Source of the DNA: Streptomyces sp. T12
GTDB taxonomy: Bacteria > Actinomycetota > Actinomycetes > Streptomycetales > Streptomycetaceae
NCBI RefSeq assembly: GCF_028736035.1
Contig: NZ_CP117866.1
Coordinates: 8,659,001 to 8,723,000 of the forward strand
DNA length: 64,000 nt
Reading direction: 5' to 3'
The position numbers and the translations under genes are program-made. Below, one piece after another: positions 20,753 through 30,746 of this stretch; within the stretch, counting starts at the first letter, position 1, and the number at the start of each line of letters is the position of its first letter. Below the pieces are notes generated by a model. The model was not told where the DNA came from. It did not search any database and saw only the letters and a program-made list of their open reading frames with translations.

Positions 20753-23248
20753 ATGAGTCACGTACGGCCCGGACGACTGAAGGTCTACCTCGGGGCGGCT
20801 CCGGGGGTCGGCAAGACCTACCGGATGCTCGACGAGGGGCGGCGCCGCGCCGCGCGCGGGGCGGATGTGGTGGTGGGGTTCGCGGAGTGCCACGGACGCC
20901 CCCACACGCAGGCGATGCTCGACGGCCTGGAGAGCGTCCCCCGCGCGCCCTGCACCTACCGCGGCGGACGCTTCGAGGAGATGGACCTGGCCGCGGTCCT
21001 CGCCCGTCGGCCGCAGGTCGCGATCGTCGACGAGTTCGCCCACAGCAACGTCCCCGGCGGCGGCCGCAACGCCAGGCGCCGGCAGGACATCGAGACCCTC
21101 CTCGACGCCGGTATCGACGTGATCACCACGCTGAACATCCAGCACCTGGCGTCCCTCAACGACGTGGTCCAGAAGATCACCGGCGTGCCCCAGCACGAGA
21201 CCGTGCCCGACGAGGTCGTACGACGCGCCTGGCAGATCGAGCTGGTGGACATGGAGCCCGAGGGGCTGCGCCGACGGATGGCACACGGCAACATCTACGC
21301 CCCCGAGAAGATCGACGCGGCCCTCGCCAACTACTTACGGCCGGGCAACCTGACCGCACTGCGCCAGCTGGCGCTGCTCTGGGTGGCCGACCGGGTCGAC
21401 GAGGCGCTGCAGGAGTACCGCTCGCAGCACGGCATCGGCGGGGTGTGGGAGACCCGGGAGCGGGTGGTCGTCGCCCTGACGGGCGGGCCGGAGGGGGACA
21501 CGCTCGTCCGGCGGGCCGCCCGGATTGCCGACCGTTCGGCCGGTGGCGATCTGCTCGCCGTGCACGTGGCTCGCAGCGACGGTCTCGCCGCCGGGGTCTC
21601 GCACGCCTCGCTCGCCCGGCAGCGCAGGCTCGTGGAGGACCTCGGCGGCAGCTACCACTCGGTCGTCGGCGACGACGTGGCCACCGCACTGGTGGAGTTC
21701 GCCCGGGCCGAGAACGGCACGCAACTCGTGCTGGGCACGAGCCGCCGCGGCCGGCTGGCCCGGTTCCTGACCGGGCCCGGCACGGGGGAGACCGTGACCG
21801 AGCTGTCCGGCGACATCGACGTGCACCGGGTCACCCACGAGCGGGCCGGGCGCGGCACGCTCCTGCCGTCGAGACGCCGCACGCTGTCGACGGCCCGACT
21901 GATCGCCGGTCCGGTGGCCGGGCTGGTGCTGCCCGTGCTGCTGACAGCCGTCCTCGCCCAGCTGCGGGGCACGCTGAACCTGACCAGCGAGGCCCTGCTG
22001 TTCCTGCTCACGGTGGTGGGCGTGGCCTGCATAGGCGGGGTCGCCTCGGCGGTGATCGCGTCGGTGACGGCGTCGCTGCTGCTGAACTACTGGTTCGTCC
22101 CGCCGATCGGCCGGTTCACACTGGATGACCCGAACACCCTGCTGGCGCTGGCGGTGTTCGCTGTCGTGGCGGCCACCGTGGCCGCGGTCGTGGACCGGTC
22201 CCTGCGGCTGTCGCGGCGCTCCGCCCGGGCGACGGCCGAGGCGGAGACCATGTCGTCCCTGGCCGGCAGCATCGTGCGCGGTGAAGCGACCATCCCGGCC
22301 CTGCTGGAGCGGACGCGCGAGACCTTCGGCATGGAGTCGGCGGACCTGGTGGACGAGCCGCCCGACGCGGCCGGGGTGACGGCCGTTCCGGCGGGCCCCG
22401 GCGCCTGCCTCGCGCTACGGGGCCGCACCCTGTCGTCGTCCGAGCGACGGGTACTGGCCGCCTTCGCCGCCCACGTCGGCTCCGCGGTCGAGCGCGCCCG
22501 GCTCGCCGAGGCGGCGGCCGAGGTGGAGCCGGTGAAAGCCGCCGACCGGCTGCGCACAGCCCTGCTGCGAGCCGTCGGCCACGACCTGCGCACGCCGCTC
22601 GCCGCCGGATGGGCCGCGGTCACGTCCCTGCGCAGCCGCGACGTCGACTTCTCCGCGGAGGACCGGGACGAACTCCTCGCCACCGCCGACGAGTCCATGG
22701 CCAAGCTCAACCGCCTGGTGGAGAACCTCCTCGACCTCAGCCGACTGGAGGCGGGCGCCCTCACCCTGAACCTGCGGGCCACCTCCCTGGAAGAGGTGCT
22801 GCCCATGGCGCTGACGGACATCCCGGGCGTGGACGTGGCGGACGTGGAGGAGATCCCGGCGGTGCTGGCCGACCCCCCGCTGCTGGAACGGGTCATCGCC
22901 AACCTGGTCGGCAACGCCGCCCGTCACACCCCGCCCGGAAAGAAGGTGCTGGTCACCGCCAGCGCCCTGGCGGGTCGGGTGGAGCTGCGCGTCGTGGACC
23001 GCGGTCCTGGTCTGCCCGCCGACGGCCGCGAACGGCTCTTCGAGCCCTTCCAACGGCTCGGCGACACCGACAACACCACCGGCCTCGGTCTCGGCCTGGC
23101 TCTCGCCCGGGGCCTGACCGACGCCATGAACGGCACCCTCACCCCCGAGGACACCCCCGGCGGCGGCCTCACGATGGTCGTGTCGCTGCCGTTCGCCGCA
23201 GAAACCGTGAGTGCCGTACCGACCGAGCGGAGCGTAGGAAGCACCTGA
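20753..23248 (+). CDS. kdpD: KdpD-type K+/turgor sensor histidine kinase (first copy)
   Basis: This 831-residue KdpD has an N-terminal KdpD domain with Walker A GAAPGVGKTY near residue 16 and VDEFAHSNVPGG. A universal-stress-protein-like domain (VVVALTGGPEGDTLVRRAARIA) follows, then four TM helices (about 385-480, LLTAVLAQLRG to ATVAAVVDRSL), a GAF-like segment, the HisKA box VGHDLRTPLAA with phospho-His near 609, and HATPase motifs NLVGNAARHTPPG, DRGPGLP and GLGLGLALARGL. It is complete, but unlike the second copy at 31557 it has no adjacent response regulator, so it may share KdpE or act through its KdpD/USP domain (a c-di-AMP binding site in other bacteria). A 400-bp leader holds operator repeats and one candidate KdpE box. 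Confidence 0.93.
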   Translation: MSHVRPGRLKVYLGAAPGVGKTYRMLDEGRRRAARGADVVVGFAECHGRPHTQAMLDGLESVPRAPCTYRGGRFEEMDLAAVLARRPQVAIVDEFAHSNVPGGGRNARRRQDIETLLDAGIDVITTLNIQHLASLNDVVQKITGVPQHETVPDEVVRRAWQIELVDMEPEGLRRRMAHGNIYAPEKIDAALANYLRPGNLTALRQLALLWVADRVDEALQEYRSQHGIGGVWETRERVVVALTGGPEGDTLVRRAARIADRSAGGDLLAVHVARSDGLAAGVSHASLARQRRLVEDLGGSYHSVVGDDVATALVEFARAENGTQLVLGTSRRGRLARFLTGPGTGETVTELSGDIDVHRVTHERAGRGTLLPSRRRTLSTARLIAGPVAGLVLPVLLTAVLAQLRGTLNLTSEALLFLLTVVGVACIGGVASAVIASVTASLLLNYWFVPPIGRFTLDDPNTLLALAVFAVVAATVAAVVDRSLRLSRRSARATAEAETMSSLAGSIVRGEATIPALLERTRETFGMESADLVDEPPDAAGVTAVPAGPGACLALRGRTLSSSERRVLAAFAAHVGSAVERARLAEAAAEVEPVKAADRLRTALLRAVGHDLRTPLAAGWAAVTSLRSRDVDFSAEDRDELLATADESMAKLNRLVENLLDLSRLEAGALTLNLRATSLEEVLPMALTDIPGVDVADVEEIPAVLADPPLLERVIANLVGNAARHTPPGKKVLVTASALAGRVELRVVDRGPGLPADGRERLFEPFQRLGDTDNTTGLGLGLALARGLTDAMNGTLTPEDTPGGGLTMVVSLPFAAETVSAVPTERSVGST

Positions 23249-23321
23249 TGAGCACGGTGACCGGGACCTGGAAGTGCACCGTACGGGAGGGACCGCCGGA
23301 CCGGTCAGGAAGGGCTGACGC

Positions 23322-23843
23322 TCACTCCAGGCCGGAAGCCTGGAACACGGCGCGGGCGGTTTCGCGGTGCACGCGCTGCGCGACGCATCGCAAGGCGGTC
23401 GCACCGCACAGCAACGAGCCGTCGGCGGCGGCCTTCCGTGCGCCCTCGTCCAGGCGGAGCCACAGCTGCGGATTGCGCACCAGGACCTCGGGGTCGATCT
23501 CGACGCGGCCGCCCAGGGCGTCGCGCAGCAGGATCCGCTCGGAGATGCCGTCCAGGCAACGGACCGACACCAACAGGTCCGTCCGCACCCGGTGCTCGCG
23601 CACCAGTCGACGCGAGGCCAGCCAGTTCCCGCCCGCGGACACCCGGGCGGGGTACAGCACGACGAAGAGCAGCCCGGCGAGTACGCACCACAGTGCGGCG
23701 CGCCACGGGGTGATCCGGCCGGAGCCCCAGTCGACCAGGAGAAGGAGAGCGAGCAGGACGCCGGCGCAGCGGACGGTGCTCCATAACTCCCGTGTCCACT
23801 CGGGGTCGTCCGCCGCTTCCCCGGACCTGTCAGGGCGTCCCAT
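23322..23843 (-). CDS. Small membrane protein, unknown function
   Basis: This 173-residue protein has two N-terminal TM helices (STVRCAGVLLALLLLVDWG and LWCVLAGLLFVVLYPA) followed by a cytoplasmic domain (SVRCLDGISERILLRDALGG, EIDPEVLVRNPQLWLRLDEG). ATG at 23843 is chosen; a longer frame would need a TTG start. No family is recognised. It is divergent from the K+ importer gene and converges on the orphan kdpD, so it may belong to the potassium island; the candidate KdpE box at 23912 lies in the shared divergent promoter. Confidence 0.7.
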   Translation of the reverse strand: MGRPDRSGEAADDPEWTRELWSTVRCAGVLLALLLLVDWGSGRITPWRAALWCVLAGLLFVVLYPARVSAGGNWLASRRLVREHRVRTDLLVSVRCLDGISERILLRDALGGRVEIDPEVLVRNPQLWLRLDEGARKAAADGSLLCGATALRCVAQRVHRETARAVFQASGLE

Positions 23844-23911
23844 GACGCAGACGTTAACGAGCTGGGGCAACCACGTCTGCGGACCTTGATGCGGCTCTGA
23901 CAGAGCGGCCC

Positions 23912-23930
23912 GTCAAGGTTCCGTCAGGGT
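23912..23930. promoter_or_regulatory. Candidate KdpE box in kimA promoter
   Basis: GTCAAGG at 23912 and GTCAGGG at 23923 are spaced 11 bp, matching the pairs before the orphan kdpD gene and kdpF. The site is about 130 bp upstream of the kimA start and in the divergent region with the 23322-23843 gene. Confidence 0.5.
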
Positions 23931-24055
23931 CGGCCGGTTGGGCGCGAAGATGCCGCAAGGAACAGTCCGAGTCGGCGGCAGACGGACGGAACCTGGGTGC
24001 AGCCGCGCACACCTCAGCCCTCGTGCGCGGCCGAAGGAAGAAGGAGCACGCACCC

Positions 24056-25903
24056 ATGTCCGTCCTGACCACCGAGCCGGATGCCGTCCCCACCGACGAG
24101 GAGCCGCCTGATACCGGCGAACGCCACCGGCTGACCGCCGTCACCGGCCTGGCCGCGCTGTCGCTGGACGCGATGGCGTCGGTGGCGTACGGCCCCGAGG
24201 CGATCGTCCTCGTCCTGGCCGCCGCGGGTGCCCACGGCCTGGGCTTCACGCTGCCGGTCACGCTGGCCATCGCCGCCCTCCTCGCGGTGCTGGTGGCGTC
24301 GTACCGGCAGGTCATCGCGGCCTTCCCGGACGGCGGCGGCTCCTACGCGGTCGCGAAGACCCACCTGGGCGCGCGCACGAGTCTGGTGGCGGCGGCCTCG
24401 CTGGTGCTGGACTACGTCCTCAACGTCGCCGTGGCCGTCACGGCGGGCGTGGCGGCGCTGACCTCCGCCTTCCCGGCCCTCTACGCCGACCGGCTGTGGC
24501 TCTGCCTGGCGGTGCTCGCCCTGATCACGGGCGTCAACCTGCGCGGGATCGTGGAGTCCGCCAAGGCGTTCATCGTGCCGACGGTCGTCTTCGTCGGCTC
24601 GATCTTCGTGCTCATCGCCGTCGGTCTGTTCCGGTCCGAGCCGGTGAGCACCGCGACAGCGGCGGGCCACGCCTCCGTGCTCGCCGACAACGCCACCAGC
24701 GTGGGCGCGTTGCTGCTGCTGAAAGCTTTCGCCTCCGGCTGTGCCGCGCTGACGGGCGTGGAGGCCCTCGCCAACGCCGTGCCCTCCTTCCGCGTCCCGC
24801 GCGTCAAGCGGGCCCAGCGCGCCGAGGTCGCCCTCGGCGCCGTCCTCGGCCTGATGCTCATCGGTCTGTCGGTGCTGATCGGCCGCTTCCACCTCCAGCC
24901 GGTCGAGGGCGTCACGGTCCTCGCTCAGCTGGCGGACGCCTCGCTCGGCCACAACTGGGCTTTCTATGTCATCCAGTTCGCGACGATGATCCTGCTGGCG
25001 CTCTCCGCCAACACGTCCTTCGGCGGGCTGCCGGTGCTGCTGAAGCTGCTCGCCCGGGACAACTACGCCCCGCACGTCTTCGCTCTGAAGGCCGACCGCC
25101 AGGTCCACCGGCACGGCGTCCTCGCCCTGGCCGTCGTCTCCGCCGCGCTGCTGGTCTTCTCCGGCGGCGACACCAACACCCTGGTCCCGATGTTCGCCAT
25201 CGGTGTCTTCGTCGGCTTCACCCTCGCCCAGGTGGGCATGGTCCGGCACTGGCGCCTGGAACGGCATCGCAGCCGAGGCTGGTGTGGCAAGGCGCTGCTC
25301 AACGGCTTCGGCGCGCTGCTCACCGCTGTCGCGACCGTCGTCGTCACGGCGACCAAGTTCGAGGAGGGCGCCTGGCTGATCGTGATCGCCCTGCCGCTGC
25401 TCGTGGCCGCCTTCGAGACCGTGCACCGCGCCTACGACCGGATAGGGGAGCGGCTCGGTCTCGGCCGCATACCGGAGCCCCCGCACCGCGAGCGCTCCCT
25501 GGTGATCGTCCCCGTCTCGTCCCTGTCCAGGTTGACGTCGGAGGCGCTCACGGCGGCCGCCTCCCTCGGTGACGAAGTCCGCGCGGTGACCGTGTGCTAC
25601 CCGGACCCCGAAGACCGGGCGCAGTTGCACGCCCTGGAGCGCTCCTGGGCGCAATGGAACCCCGGTGTGCCGCTGGTCCGGCTGTCCTGCGCGCGGCGCA
25701 GTCTGGGCCGCCCGATCGCCGCGTACGTCCGTGAGGTGGCCTCCGCCGAGCCGGGCACCCGCGTCACCGTACTGATCCCGGAGGCCGAGCCGGAGCGGCT
25801 GTGGCAGCGGCTGCTGCAGAACCAGCGGGGTGCCGTCGTCGCGCATGCCGTACGGCGCGAGACGGACGCGGTGATCTGCCGGCTCCGCTTCCGGCTGCTG
25901 TGA
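24056..25903 (+). CDS. kimA: KimA-type K+/H+ symporter (APC superfamily)
   Basis: This 615-residue transporter closely follows the KimA (YdaO) plan: the first helix block ALSLDAMASVAYGPEAIVLVLA, SYRQVIAAFPDGGGSYAVAKTHLG, LVLDYVLNVAVAVTAGV, LLLKAFASGCAALTGVEALANAVP, ANTSFGGLPVLLKLLARDNYAP and KFEEGAWLIVIALPLL. About twelve TM segments are followed by a C-terminal cytoplasmic USP-like domain (RSLVIVPVSSLSRLTSEAL onwards), which binds c-di-AMP in Bacillus KimA. It should import K+ at low external concentration. ATG at 24056 has AAGGAG upstream; longer starts lack one. Position between two K+ sensing/transport blocks and a KdpE-like box support co-regulation. Confidence 0.88.
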   Translation: MSVLTTEPDAVPTDEEPPDTGERHRLTAVTGLAALSLDAMASVAYGPEAIVLVLAAAGAHGLGFTLPVTLAIAALLAVLVASYRQVIAAFPDGGGSYAVAKTHLGARTSLVAAASLVLDYVLNVAVAVTAGVAALTSAFPALYADRLWLCLAVLALITGVNLRGIVESAKAFIVPTVVFVGSIFVLIAVGLFRSEPVSTATAAGHASVLADNATSVGALLLLKAFASGCAALTGVEALANAVPSFRVPRVKRAQRAEVALGAVLGLMLIGLSVLIGRFHLQPVEGVTVLAQLADASLGHNWAFYVIQFATMILLALSANTSFGGLPVLLKLLARDNYAPHVFALKADRQVHRHGVLALAVVSAALLVFSGGDTNTLVPMFAIGVFVGFTLAQVGMVRHWRLERHRSRGWCGKALLNGFGALLTAVATVVVTATKFEEGAWLIVIALPLLVAAFETVHRAYDRIGERLGLGRIPEPPHRERSLVIVPVSSLSRLTSEALTAAASLGDEVRAVTVCYPDPEDRAQLHALERSWAQWNPGVPLVRLSCARRSLGRPIAAYVREVASAEPGTRVTVLIPEAEPERLWQRLLQNQRGAVVAHAVRRETDAVICRLRFRLL

Positions 25904-25952
25904 CCCGGGTCACCGAGCGCCACAGCGGCCTGCGCCGGTTTGGATCAGGGGC

Positions 25953-26002
25953 GTAAGAGTCCCGTCAAAGCCGTGGGCGGCGCCGTAAGGGAGCCGTCAA
26001 CG
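25953..26002 (+). promoter_or_regulatory. Tandem candidate KdpE boxes upstream of kdpFABC
   Basis: GTAAGAGTCCCGTCAA (25953-25968) and GTAAGGGAGCCGTCAA (25985-26000) are a 16-bp direct repeat with three mismatches. Each contains two GTMAR half-sites 11 bp apart, and the four half-sites start at 25953, 25964, 25985 and 25996 (11, 21, 11 bp), all on one DNA face. The kdp operon starts 78 bp downstream of the last site. Confidence 0.6.
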
Positions 26003-26077
26003 GCGGCCTGATCCGGCCACGGAGGCGCTTTGCTCTAGTCGTCCCTGTTCCGCCGAACCTCACTCCAGGAGTTCACG

Positions 26078-26161
26078 ATGGCCGACCTGGCCTTCGTCGT
26101 CACCACGGTCGCGGTCTTCGCGCTGGTGGCTCTCGTCGCCAAGGGGGTGACGAAGCTGTGA
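26078..26161 (+). CDS. 27-residue single-TM peptide preceding KdpF
   Basis: ATG at 26078 opens a 27-codon frame encoding one hydrophobic helix ([20 protein letters not shown]) with acidic N-end and Lys-containing C-end. CCAGGAG is correctly spaced upstream. Its TGA overlaps the GTG of kdpF (GTGA), so the two are translationally coupled. Its size and build resemble KdpF, suggesting a second small subunit or stabiliser of the KdpABC complex. Expression is inferred from the ribosome site and the coupling. Confidence 0.65.
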   Translation: MADLAFVVTTVAVFALVALVAKGVTKL

Positions 26162-26247
26162 CCGCCGAGAACATAGTCGGCCTGCTCGTGGCCGTCGCCC
26201 TGCTGGGCTATCTCGTCCTCGCCCTGATCTTCCCGGAGAGGTTCTGA
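26158..26247 (+). CDS. kdpF: K+-transporting ATPase small subunit KdpF
   Basis: This 29-residue peptide (starts [10 protein letters not shown], ends LIFPERF) is one TM helix with the characteristic KdpF C-terminus (L-x-x-P-E-x-F). GTG at 26158 overlaps the preceding 27-codon gene, and kdpA starts 8 bp after its stop. KdpF stabilises the KdpABC complex in other bacteria. Confidence 0.88.
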   Translation: MTAENIVGLLVAVALLGYLVLALIFPERF

Positions 26248-26255
26248 GAGCAGAT

Positions 26256-27917
26256 ATGGGTCCCGTACTCGCAGGTGTGCTCCAACTGCTCGCCCTCATA
26301 GGCGCACTGGCGCTCGCCTACGTCCCCGTCGGCACCTACATGGCCAAGGTCTACTCCTCCGACAAGCACTGGCGTGTCGAGAAGTGGACCTACAAGGCCA
26401 TCGGTGCCAACCCCGACGCCGAGATGACCTGGCCCGCTTACCTGCGCGGTGTCCTCGCCTTCTCGGCCGTCAGCGTCCTCTTCCTCTACCTGCTGCAGCG
26501 GCTCCAGGGCGTCCTGCCCGGCTCGCTCGGCTTCTCCTCGGTCAACCCGGCGCAGTCGTTCAACACGGCCGTGTCCTTCGTGACCAACACCAACTGGCAG
26601 TCGTACTACGGCGAACAGACCATGGGGCACGTCGTGCAGACCGCCGGTCTCGCCGTGCAGAACTTCGTCTCCGCGGCCGTCGGTATCGCCGTCGCCGTGG
26701 CCCTCGTACGTGGCTTCGCGCGCTCGCGCACCGGTGAGCTCGGCAACTTCTGGGCCGACCTGGTGCGCGGCGTTCTGCGGATCCTGGTGCCGGGGGCGGC
26801 GATCGCAGCCGTGGTGCTGGTGGCGTGTGGTGCGATCCAGAACTTCTCCGGCATCCACGAGGTCGGACAGTTCATGGGCGGGTCGCAGCAGTGGAACGGC
26901 GGTGCGGTCGCCTCCACCGAGGCCATCAAGGAGCTGGGCACCAACGGCGGAGGCATCTTCAACGCCAACTCCGCCCACCCCTTCGAGAACCCCACCCCGT
27001 TCACGAACCTCTTCGAGATCTTCCTGATCCTCGTCATCCCGTTCTCGCTGACCCGCACCTTCGGCGTGATGGTCGGCTCGGTGAAGCAGGGGTACGCGAT
27101 CCTCGCGACGATGTTCACCATCTGGCTGGGCTTCGTGGCCCTGATGATGTGGACGGAGTTCGCGCACCACGGGCCGGCGCTCCAGGCCGCGGGCGGGGCG
27201 TACGAGGGCAAGGAGGTCCGCTTCGGTGTCGGCTCGTCGTCGATCTTCGCGGTGTCCACGACGCTGACGTCGACCGGTGCGGTGGACTCCTTCCACTCCT
27301 CCTTCACCGGCCTCGGCGGCGGCATCACCCTGCTCGGCATGATGCTGGGCGAGATCGCGCCCGGCGGTACCGGCTCCGGCCTCTACGGCATGCTGATCAT
27401 GGCCGTGATCGCGGTCTTCATCGCCGGTCTGATGGTCGGCCGTACGCCCGAGTACCTGGGCAAGAAGATCGGCACCCGTGAGATCAAGCTGGCGGCCTGC
27501 TACATCCTGATCACCCCGGCGCTGGTGCTCGTCTTCACGGCGGCCTCGATGGCGCTGCCGACCCCGCCGGATTCGATGCTCAACTCCGGTGCGCACGGCT
27601 TCTCGGAAGTCCTGTACGCGTTCACCTCGGCGTCGAACAACAACGGTTCGGCCTTCGCCGGCCTGAACGCGAACACGGACTGGTTCAACACCATGACCGG
27701 ACTCGCGATGCTGCTGGGCCGCTTCCTGCCGATGGTGTTCGTGCTGGCGCTGGCGGGGTCGCTCGCCGAGCAGACGCCGGTCCCGGCCACCGCGGGCACA
27801 CTGCGCACCGAGAAGCCGCTGTTCACCGGCCTGCTGGTGGGCGCGATCCTGATCATCACCGGTCTGACGTACTTCCCGGCCCTCGCGCTCGGGCCGCTGG
27901 CCGAGGGGCTGGCGTGA
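26256..27917 (+). CDS. kdpA: K+-transporting ATPase subunit A
   Basis: This 553-residue channel-like subunit is related to the SKT/Trk family. Ten or more TM helices and the four selectivity-filter loops are recognisable: [61 protein letters not shown] and [16 protein letters not shown]. The C-terminus has [17 protein letters not shown]. It binds and passes K+ while KdpB supplies ATP energy. Full length for the family; the stop overlaps the kdpB start. Confidence 0.97.
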   Translation: MGPVLAGVLQLLALIGALALAYVPVGTYMAKVYSSDKHWRVEKWTYKAIGANPDAEMTWPAYLRGVLAFSAVSVLFLYLLQRLQGVLPGSLGFSSVNPAQSFNTAVSFVTNTNWQSYYGEQTMGHVVQTAGLAVQNFVSAAVGIAVAVALVRGFARSRTGELGNFWADLVRGVLRILVPGAAIAAVVLVACGAIQNFSGIHEVGQFMGGSQQWNGGAVASTEAIKELGTNGGGIFNANSAHPFENPTPFTNLFEIFLILVIPFSLTRTFGVMVGSVKQGYAILATMFTIWLGFVALMMWTEFAHHGPALQAAGGAYEGKEVRFGVGSSSIFAVSTTLTSTGAVDSFHSSFTGLGGGITLLGMMLGEIAPGGTGSGLYGMLIMAVIAVFIAGLMVGRTPEYLGKKIGTREIKLAACYILITPALVLVFTAASMALPTPPDSMLNSGAHGFSEVLYAFTSASNNNGSAFAGLNANTDWFNTMTGLAMLLGRFLPMVFVLALAGSLAEQTPVPATAGTLRTEKPLFTGLLVGAILIITGLTYFPALALGPLAEGLA

Positions 27918-30052
27918 TGACCACCGACCTTCACAAGCAAGAGGACTCGATGTCCACAGCGACTCCGACCCGGGCGCCGCACAGCGACGTTCCCACCGGG
28001 CACAAGTCCCCCGAGGGCCGTGTAGGAGCGGGCCTGTTCGACCCGAAGCAGCTGGTCAAGTCGCTGCCGGACGCCTTCCGCAAGCTCGACCCGCGGGTGC
28101 TGGTCAAGTCGCCCGTGATGTTCGTGGTGTGGGTCGGCTCCGTGCTGACCACGATCTTCTCCTTCACGGACCCGGGCGACTGGTTCGGCTGGACGATCAG
28201 CGCCTGGCTGTGGCTGACCGTCATCTTCGCCAACCTGGCGGAGGCCGTCGCCGAGGGCCGCGGCAAGGCCCAGGCCGACACCCTGCGCAAGGCCAAGACC
28301 GACACGGTCGCCCGCCGGCGGCTCACCGACGGCTCCGAAGAGCGGGTCCCCGGCACTGCATTGAAGATCGGCGACCTCGTGGTCTGCGAGGCCGGTGACG
28401 TCATCCCCGGCGACGGTGACGTCGTCGAGGGCGTCGCGTCCGTCGACGAGTCGGCGATCACCGGTGAGTCCGCTCCGGTCATCCGTGAGTCCGGCGGCGA
28501 CCGTTCGGCAGTCACCGGCGGCACGAAGGTGCTCTCCGACCGCATCGTCATCAAGATCACGACGAAGCCCGGCGAGACCTTCATCGACCGGATGATCAAC
28601 CTGGTCGAGGGCGCGGCCCGGCAGAAGACGCCGAACGAGATCGCGCTGAACATCCTGCTGGCCTCGCTGACGATCGTCTTCCTGCTGGCGGTGGCCACGC
28701 TGCCGCCGCTCGCGGACTACGCCGGTACGCACCTGACGATGGTGGTGCTGGTCGCCCTGCTGGTCTGCCTCATCCCGACGACCATCGGTGCCCTGCTGTC
28801 CGCGATCGGCATCGCGGGCATGGACCGGCTGGTGCAGCGCAACGTACTCGCCATGTCCGGCAGGGCGGTCGAGGCCGCCGGTGACGTCTCCACGCTGCTG
28901 CTCGACAAGACCGGCACCATCACGCTCGGCAACCGCCAGGCCGCCGAGTTCGTGCCGGTCTCCGGCATCACCGAGGCCGAGCTCGCGGATGCGGCCCAGC
29001 TCTCCTCGCTGGCCGACGAGACGCCCGAGGGCCGCTCCATCGTCGTACTGGCGAAGGAGAAGTACGGACTGCGCGAGCGTCACCAGGGCGAGCTGGCGCA
29101 CGCCGAGTGGATCGCCTTCACCGCCCAGACCCGCATGTCGGGTGTCGACGTCGACGGCCGCGAGGTCCGCAAGGGCGCCACGGCCTCGGTCGTCGCCTGG
29201 GTGAGGGAGCAAGGCGGTGAAGTCGCCGAGGACGCGGACACCATCGCCCACCGCATCTCCGAGGCCGGCGGCACCCCGCTGCTGGTCGCCGCCCTGGACG
29301 ACCGGGGCGCCCGGGTCCTGGGGGTCATCCACCTCAAGGACGTCGTCAAGGACGGCATGCGGGAGCGGTTCGAGGAACTGCGCCGGATGGGCATCAAGAC
29401 CGTCATGATCACGGGTGACAACCCGCTGACCGCCAAGGCGATCGCCGAGGAGGCGGGCGTCGACGACTTCCTCGCGGAGGCCACTCCCGAGGACAAGATG
29501 GCGTTGATCAAGCGGGAGCAGGCGGGCGGCAAGCTGGTCGCGATGACCGGCGACGGCACCAATGACGCCCCGGCCCTGGCGCAGGCCGATGTCGGCGTGG
29601 CGATGAACACCGGTACGTCGGCCGCCAAGGAGGCCGGCAACATGGTCGACCTCGACTCCAACCCGACCAAGCTCATCGAGATCGTCGAGATCGGCAAGCA
29701 ACTCCTCATCACCCGGGGCGCGTTGACGACGTTCTCCATCGCCAACGACGTCGCGAAGTACTTCGCGATCATCCCGGCGCTGTTCGCGGCCGTCTACCCG
29801 GGCCTGGACAAGCTCAACATCATGGGCCTGTCCTCGCCGGACTCCGCGATCCTGTCCGCCGTCATCTTCAACGCGCTGATAATCATCGCGCTGGTGCCGC
29901 TCTCCCTGAAGGGCGTGCAGTACCGGCCGGTCAGCGCCGACAGGATGCTGCGGCGCAACCTCACCGTCTACGGCATCGGCGGACTCGTCGCCCCCTTCAT
30001 CGGCATCAAGATCATCGACCTGCTCATCTCTCTCATCCCCGGGATCGGTTGA
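27917..30052 (+). CDS. kdpB: K+-transporting P-type ATPase subunit B
   Basis: This P-type ATPase of about 710 residues has actuator motif TGES ([10 protein letters not shown]), phosphorylation site [10 protein letters not shown] with Asp near residue 329, the nucleotide region, and hinge [19 protein letters not shown]. It energises KdpA. ATG at 27917 has GAGGGG upstream and is coupled to the kdpA stop; GTG 27914 and the internal ATG 27950, which has AGAGGA upstream and gives the N-terminus MSTATPTR, are real alternatives. An unusual feature is the 60-residue N-terminal cytoplasmic extension before the first TM helix. Confidence 0.97.
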   Translation: MTTDLHKQEDSMSTATPTRAPHSDVPTGHKSPEGRVGAGLFDPKQLVKSLPDAFRKLDPRVLVKSPVMFVVWVGSVLTTIFSFTDPGDWFGWTISAWLWLTVIFANLAEAVAEGRGKAQADTLRKAKTDTVARRRLTDGSEERVPGTALKIGDLVVCEAGDVIPGDGDVVEGVASVDESAITGESAPVIRESGGDRSAVTGGTKVLSDRIVIKITTKPGETFIDRMINLVEGAARQKTPNEIALNILLASLTIVFLLAVATLPPLADYAGTHLTMVVLVALLVCLIPTTIGALLSAIGIAGMDRLVQRNVLAMSGRAVEAAGDVSTLLLDKTGTITLGNRQAAEFVPVSGITEAELADAAQLSSLADETPEGRSIVVLAKEKYGLRERHQGELAHAEWIAFTAQTRMSGVDVDGREVRKGATASVVAWVREQGGEVAEDADTIAHRISEAGGTPLLVAALDDRGARVLGVIHLKDVVKDGMRERFEELRRMGIKTVMITGDNPLTAKAIAEEAGVDDFLAEATPEDKMALIKREQAGGKLVAMTGDGTNDAPALAQADVGVAMNTGTSAAKEAGNMVDLDSNPTKLIEIVEIGKQLLITRGALTTFSIANDVAKYFAIIPALFAAVYPGLDKLNIMGLSSPDSAILSAVIFNALIIIALVPLSLKGVQYRPVSADRMLRRNLTVYGIGGLVAPFIGIKIIDLLISLIPGIG

Positions 30053-30058
30053 TCCATC

Positions 30059-30727
30059 ATGAACAACTCGGTTACGAACACCGCCCGGTTGCTGGGGGCG
30101 GGCCTGCGAGCCCTCCTGGTGCTGACCCTGGTGACCGGCGTCATCTATCCGCTGGTGATCACCGGGATCGCCCAGGGGCTGTTCCACAACAAGGCGAACG
30201 GCTCCCAGATCGAGGTGGACGGCAAGGTCGTCGGCTCGTCCCTGATCGGGCAGTCGTACAACCTGCCCCTGAAGAAGGGCCAGGAGACCCCGGACGCGGA
30301 CCTGAAGTGGTTCCAGGGCCGTCCGGCGAACGGGCTCGGCGCCAACAGCATCAACACGCAGTACAAGTTGCTGCTGTCCGGCGCCACCAACCTGTCCGCC
30401 GACAACAAGGATCTGATCAGGCAGGTCGAGGACGCCAAGGCCGCGGTCGTGAAGGACAACTCCGTGTCCGGCTACACCGTCAGGCCGTCGGACGTCCCCG
30501 CGGACGCGGTGACCTCCTCCGCCTCCGGCCTGGACCCGGACATCTCCCCGGCCTACGCCGAACTCCAGGCCCACCGCGTCGCCGCGAAGAACGGCCTGTC
30601 CGCCGCCCAGGTGGAGAAGCTGGTCAAGGACCACACCGAGGGCCGCACCCTCGGCTTCATCGGCGAGCCCCGCGTGAACGTCCTCGAACTCAACATCGCG
30701 CTCAAGGACCTTACGGCGAAGCACTGA
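30059..30727 (+). CDS. kdpC: K+-transporting ATPase subunit C
   Basis: This 222-residue protein has one N-terminal TM helix (LRALLVLTLVTGVIYPLVITGIAQ) and an extracytoplasmic domain with the family motifs FHNKANGSQI, GSSLIGQSYN, WFQGRPA, SASGLDPDISPAYAELQ and the C-terminal LGFIGEPRVNVLELN. KdpC stabilises the complex and assists nucleotide and K+ binding. It starts 7 bp after kdpB. Confidence 0.97.
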   Translation: MNNSVTNTARLLGAGLRALLVLTLVTGVIYPLVITGIAQGLFHNKANGSQIEVDGKVVGSSLIGQSYNLPLKKGQETPDADLKWFQGRPANGLGANSINTQYKLLLSGATNLSADNKDLIRQVEDAKAAVVKDNSVSGYTVRPSDVPADAVTSSASGLDPDISPAYAELQAHRVAAKNGLSAAQVEKLVKDHTEGRTLGFIGEPRVNVLELNIALKDLTAKH

Positions 30728-30746
30728 CGGGATGACGCGACACGAG

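Noticed and set aside
23880..24055. Possible c-di-AMP (ydaO-type) riboswitch before kimA
   Set aside because: A GGAACCTGGG-like segment and GC-rich stems exist, but I could not lay out the conserved pseudo-twofold fold; a covariance-model search would decide.
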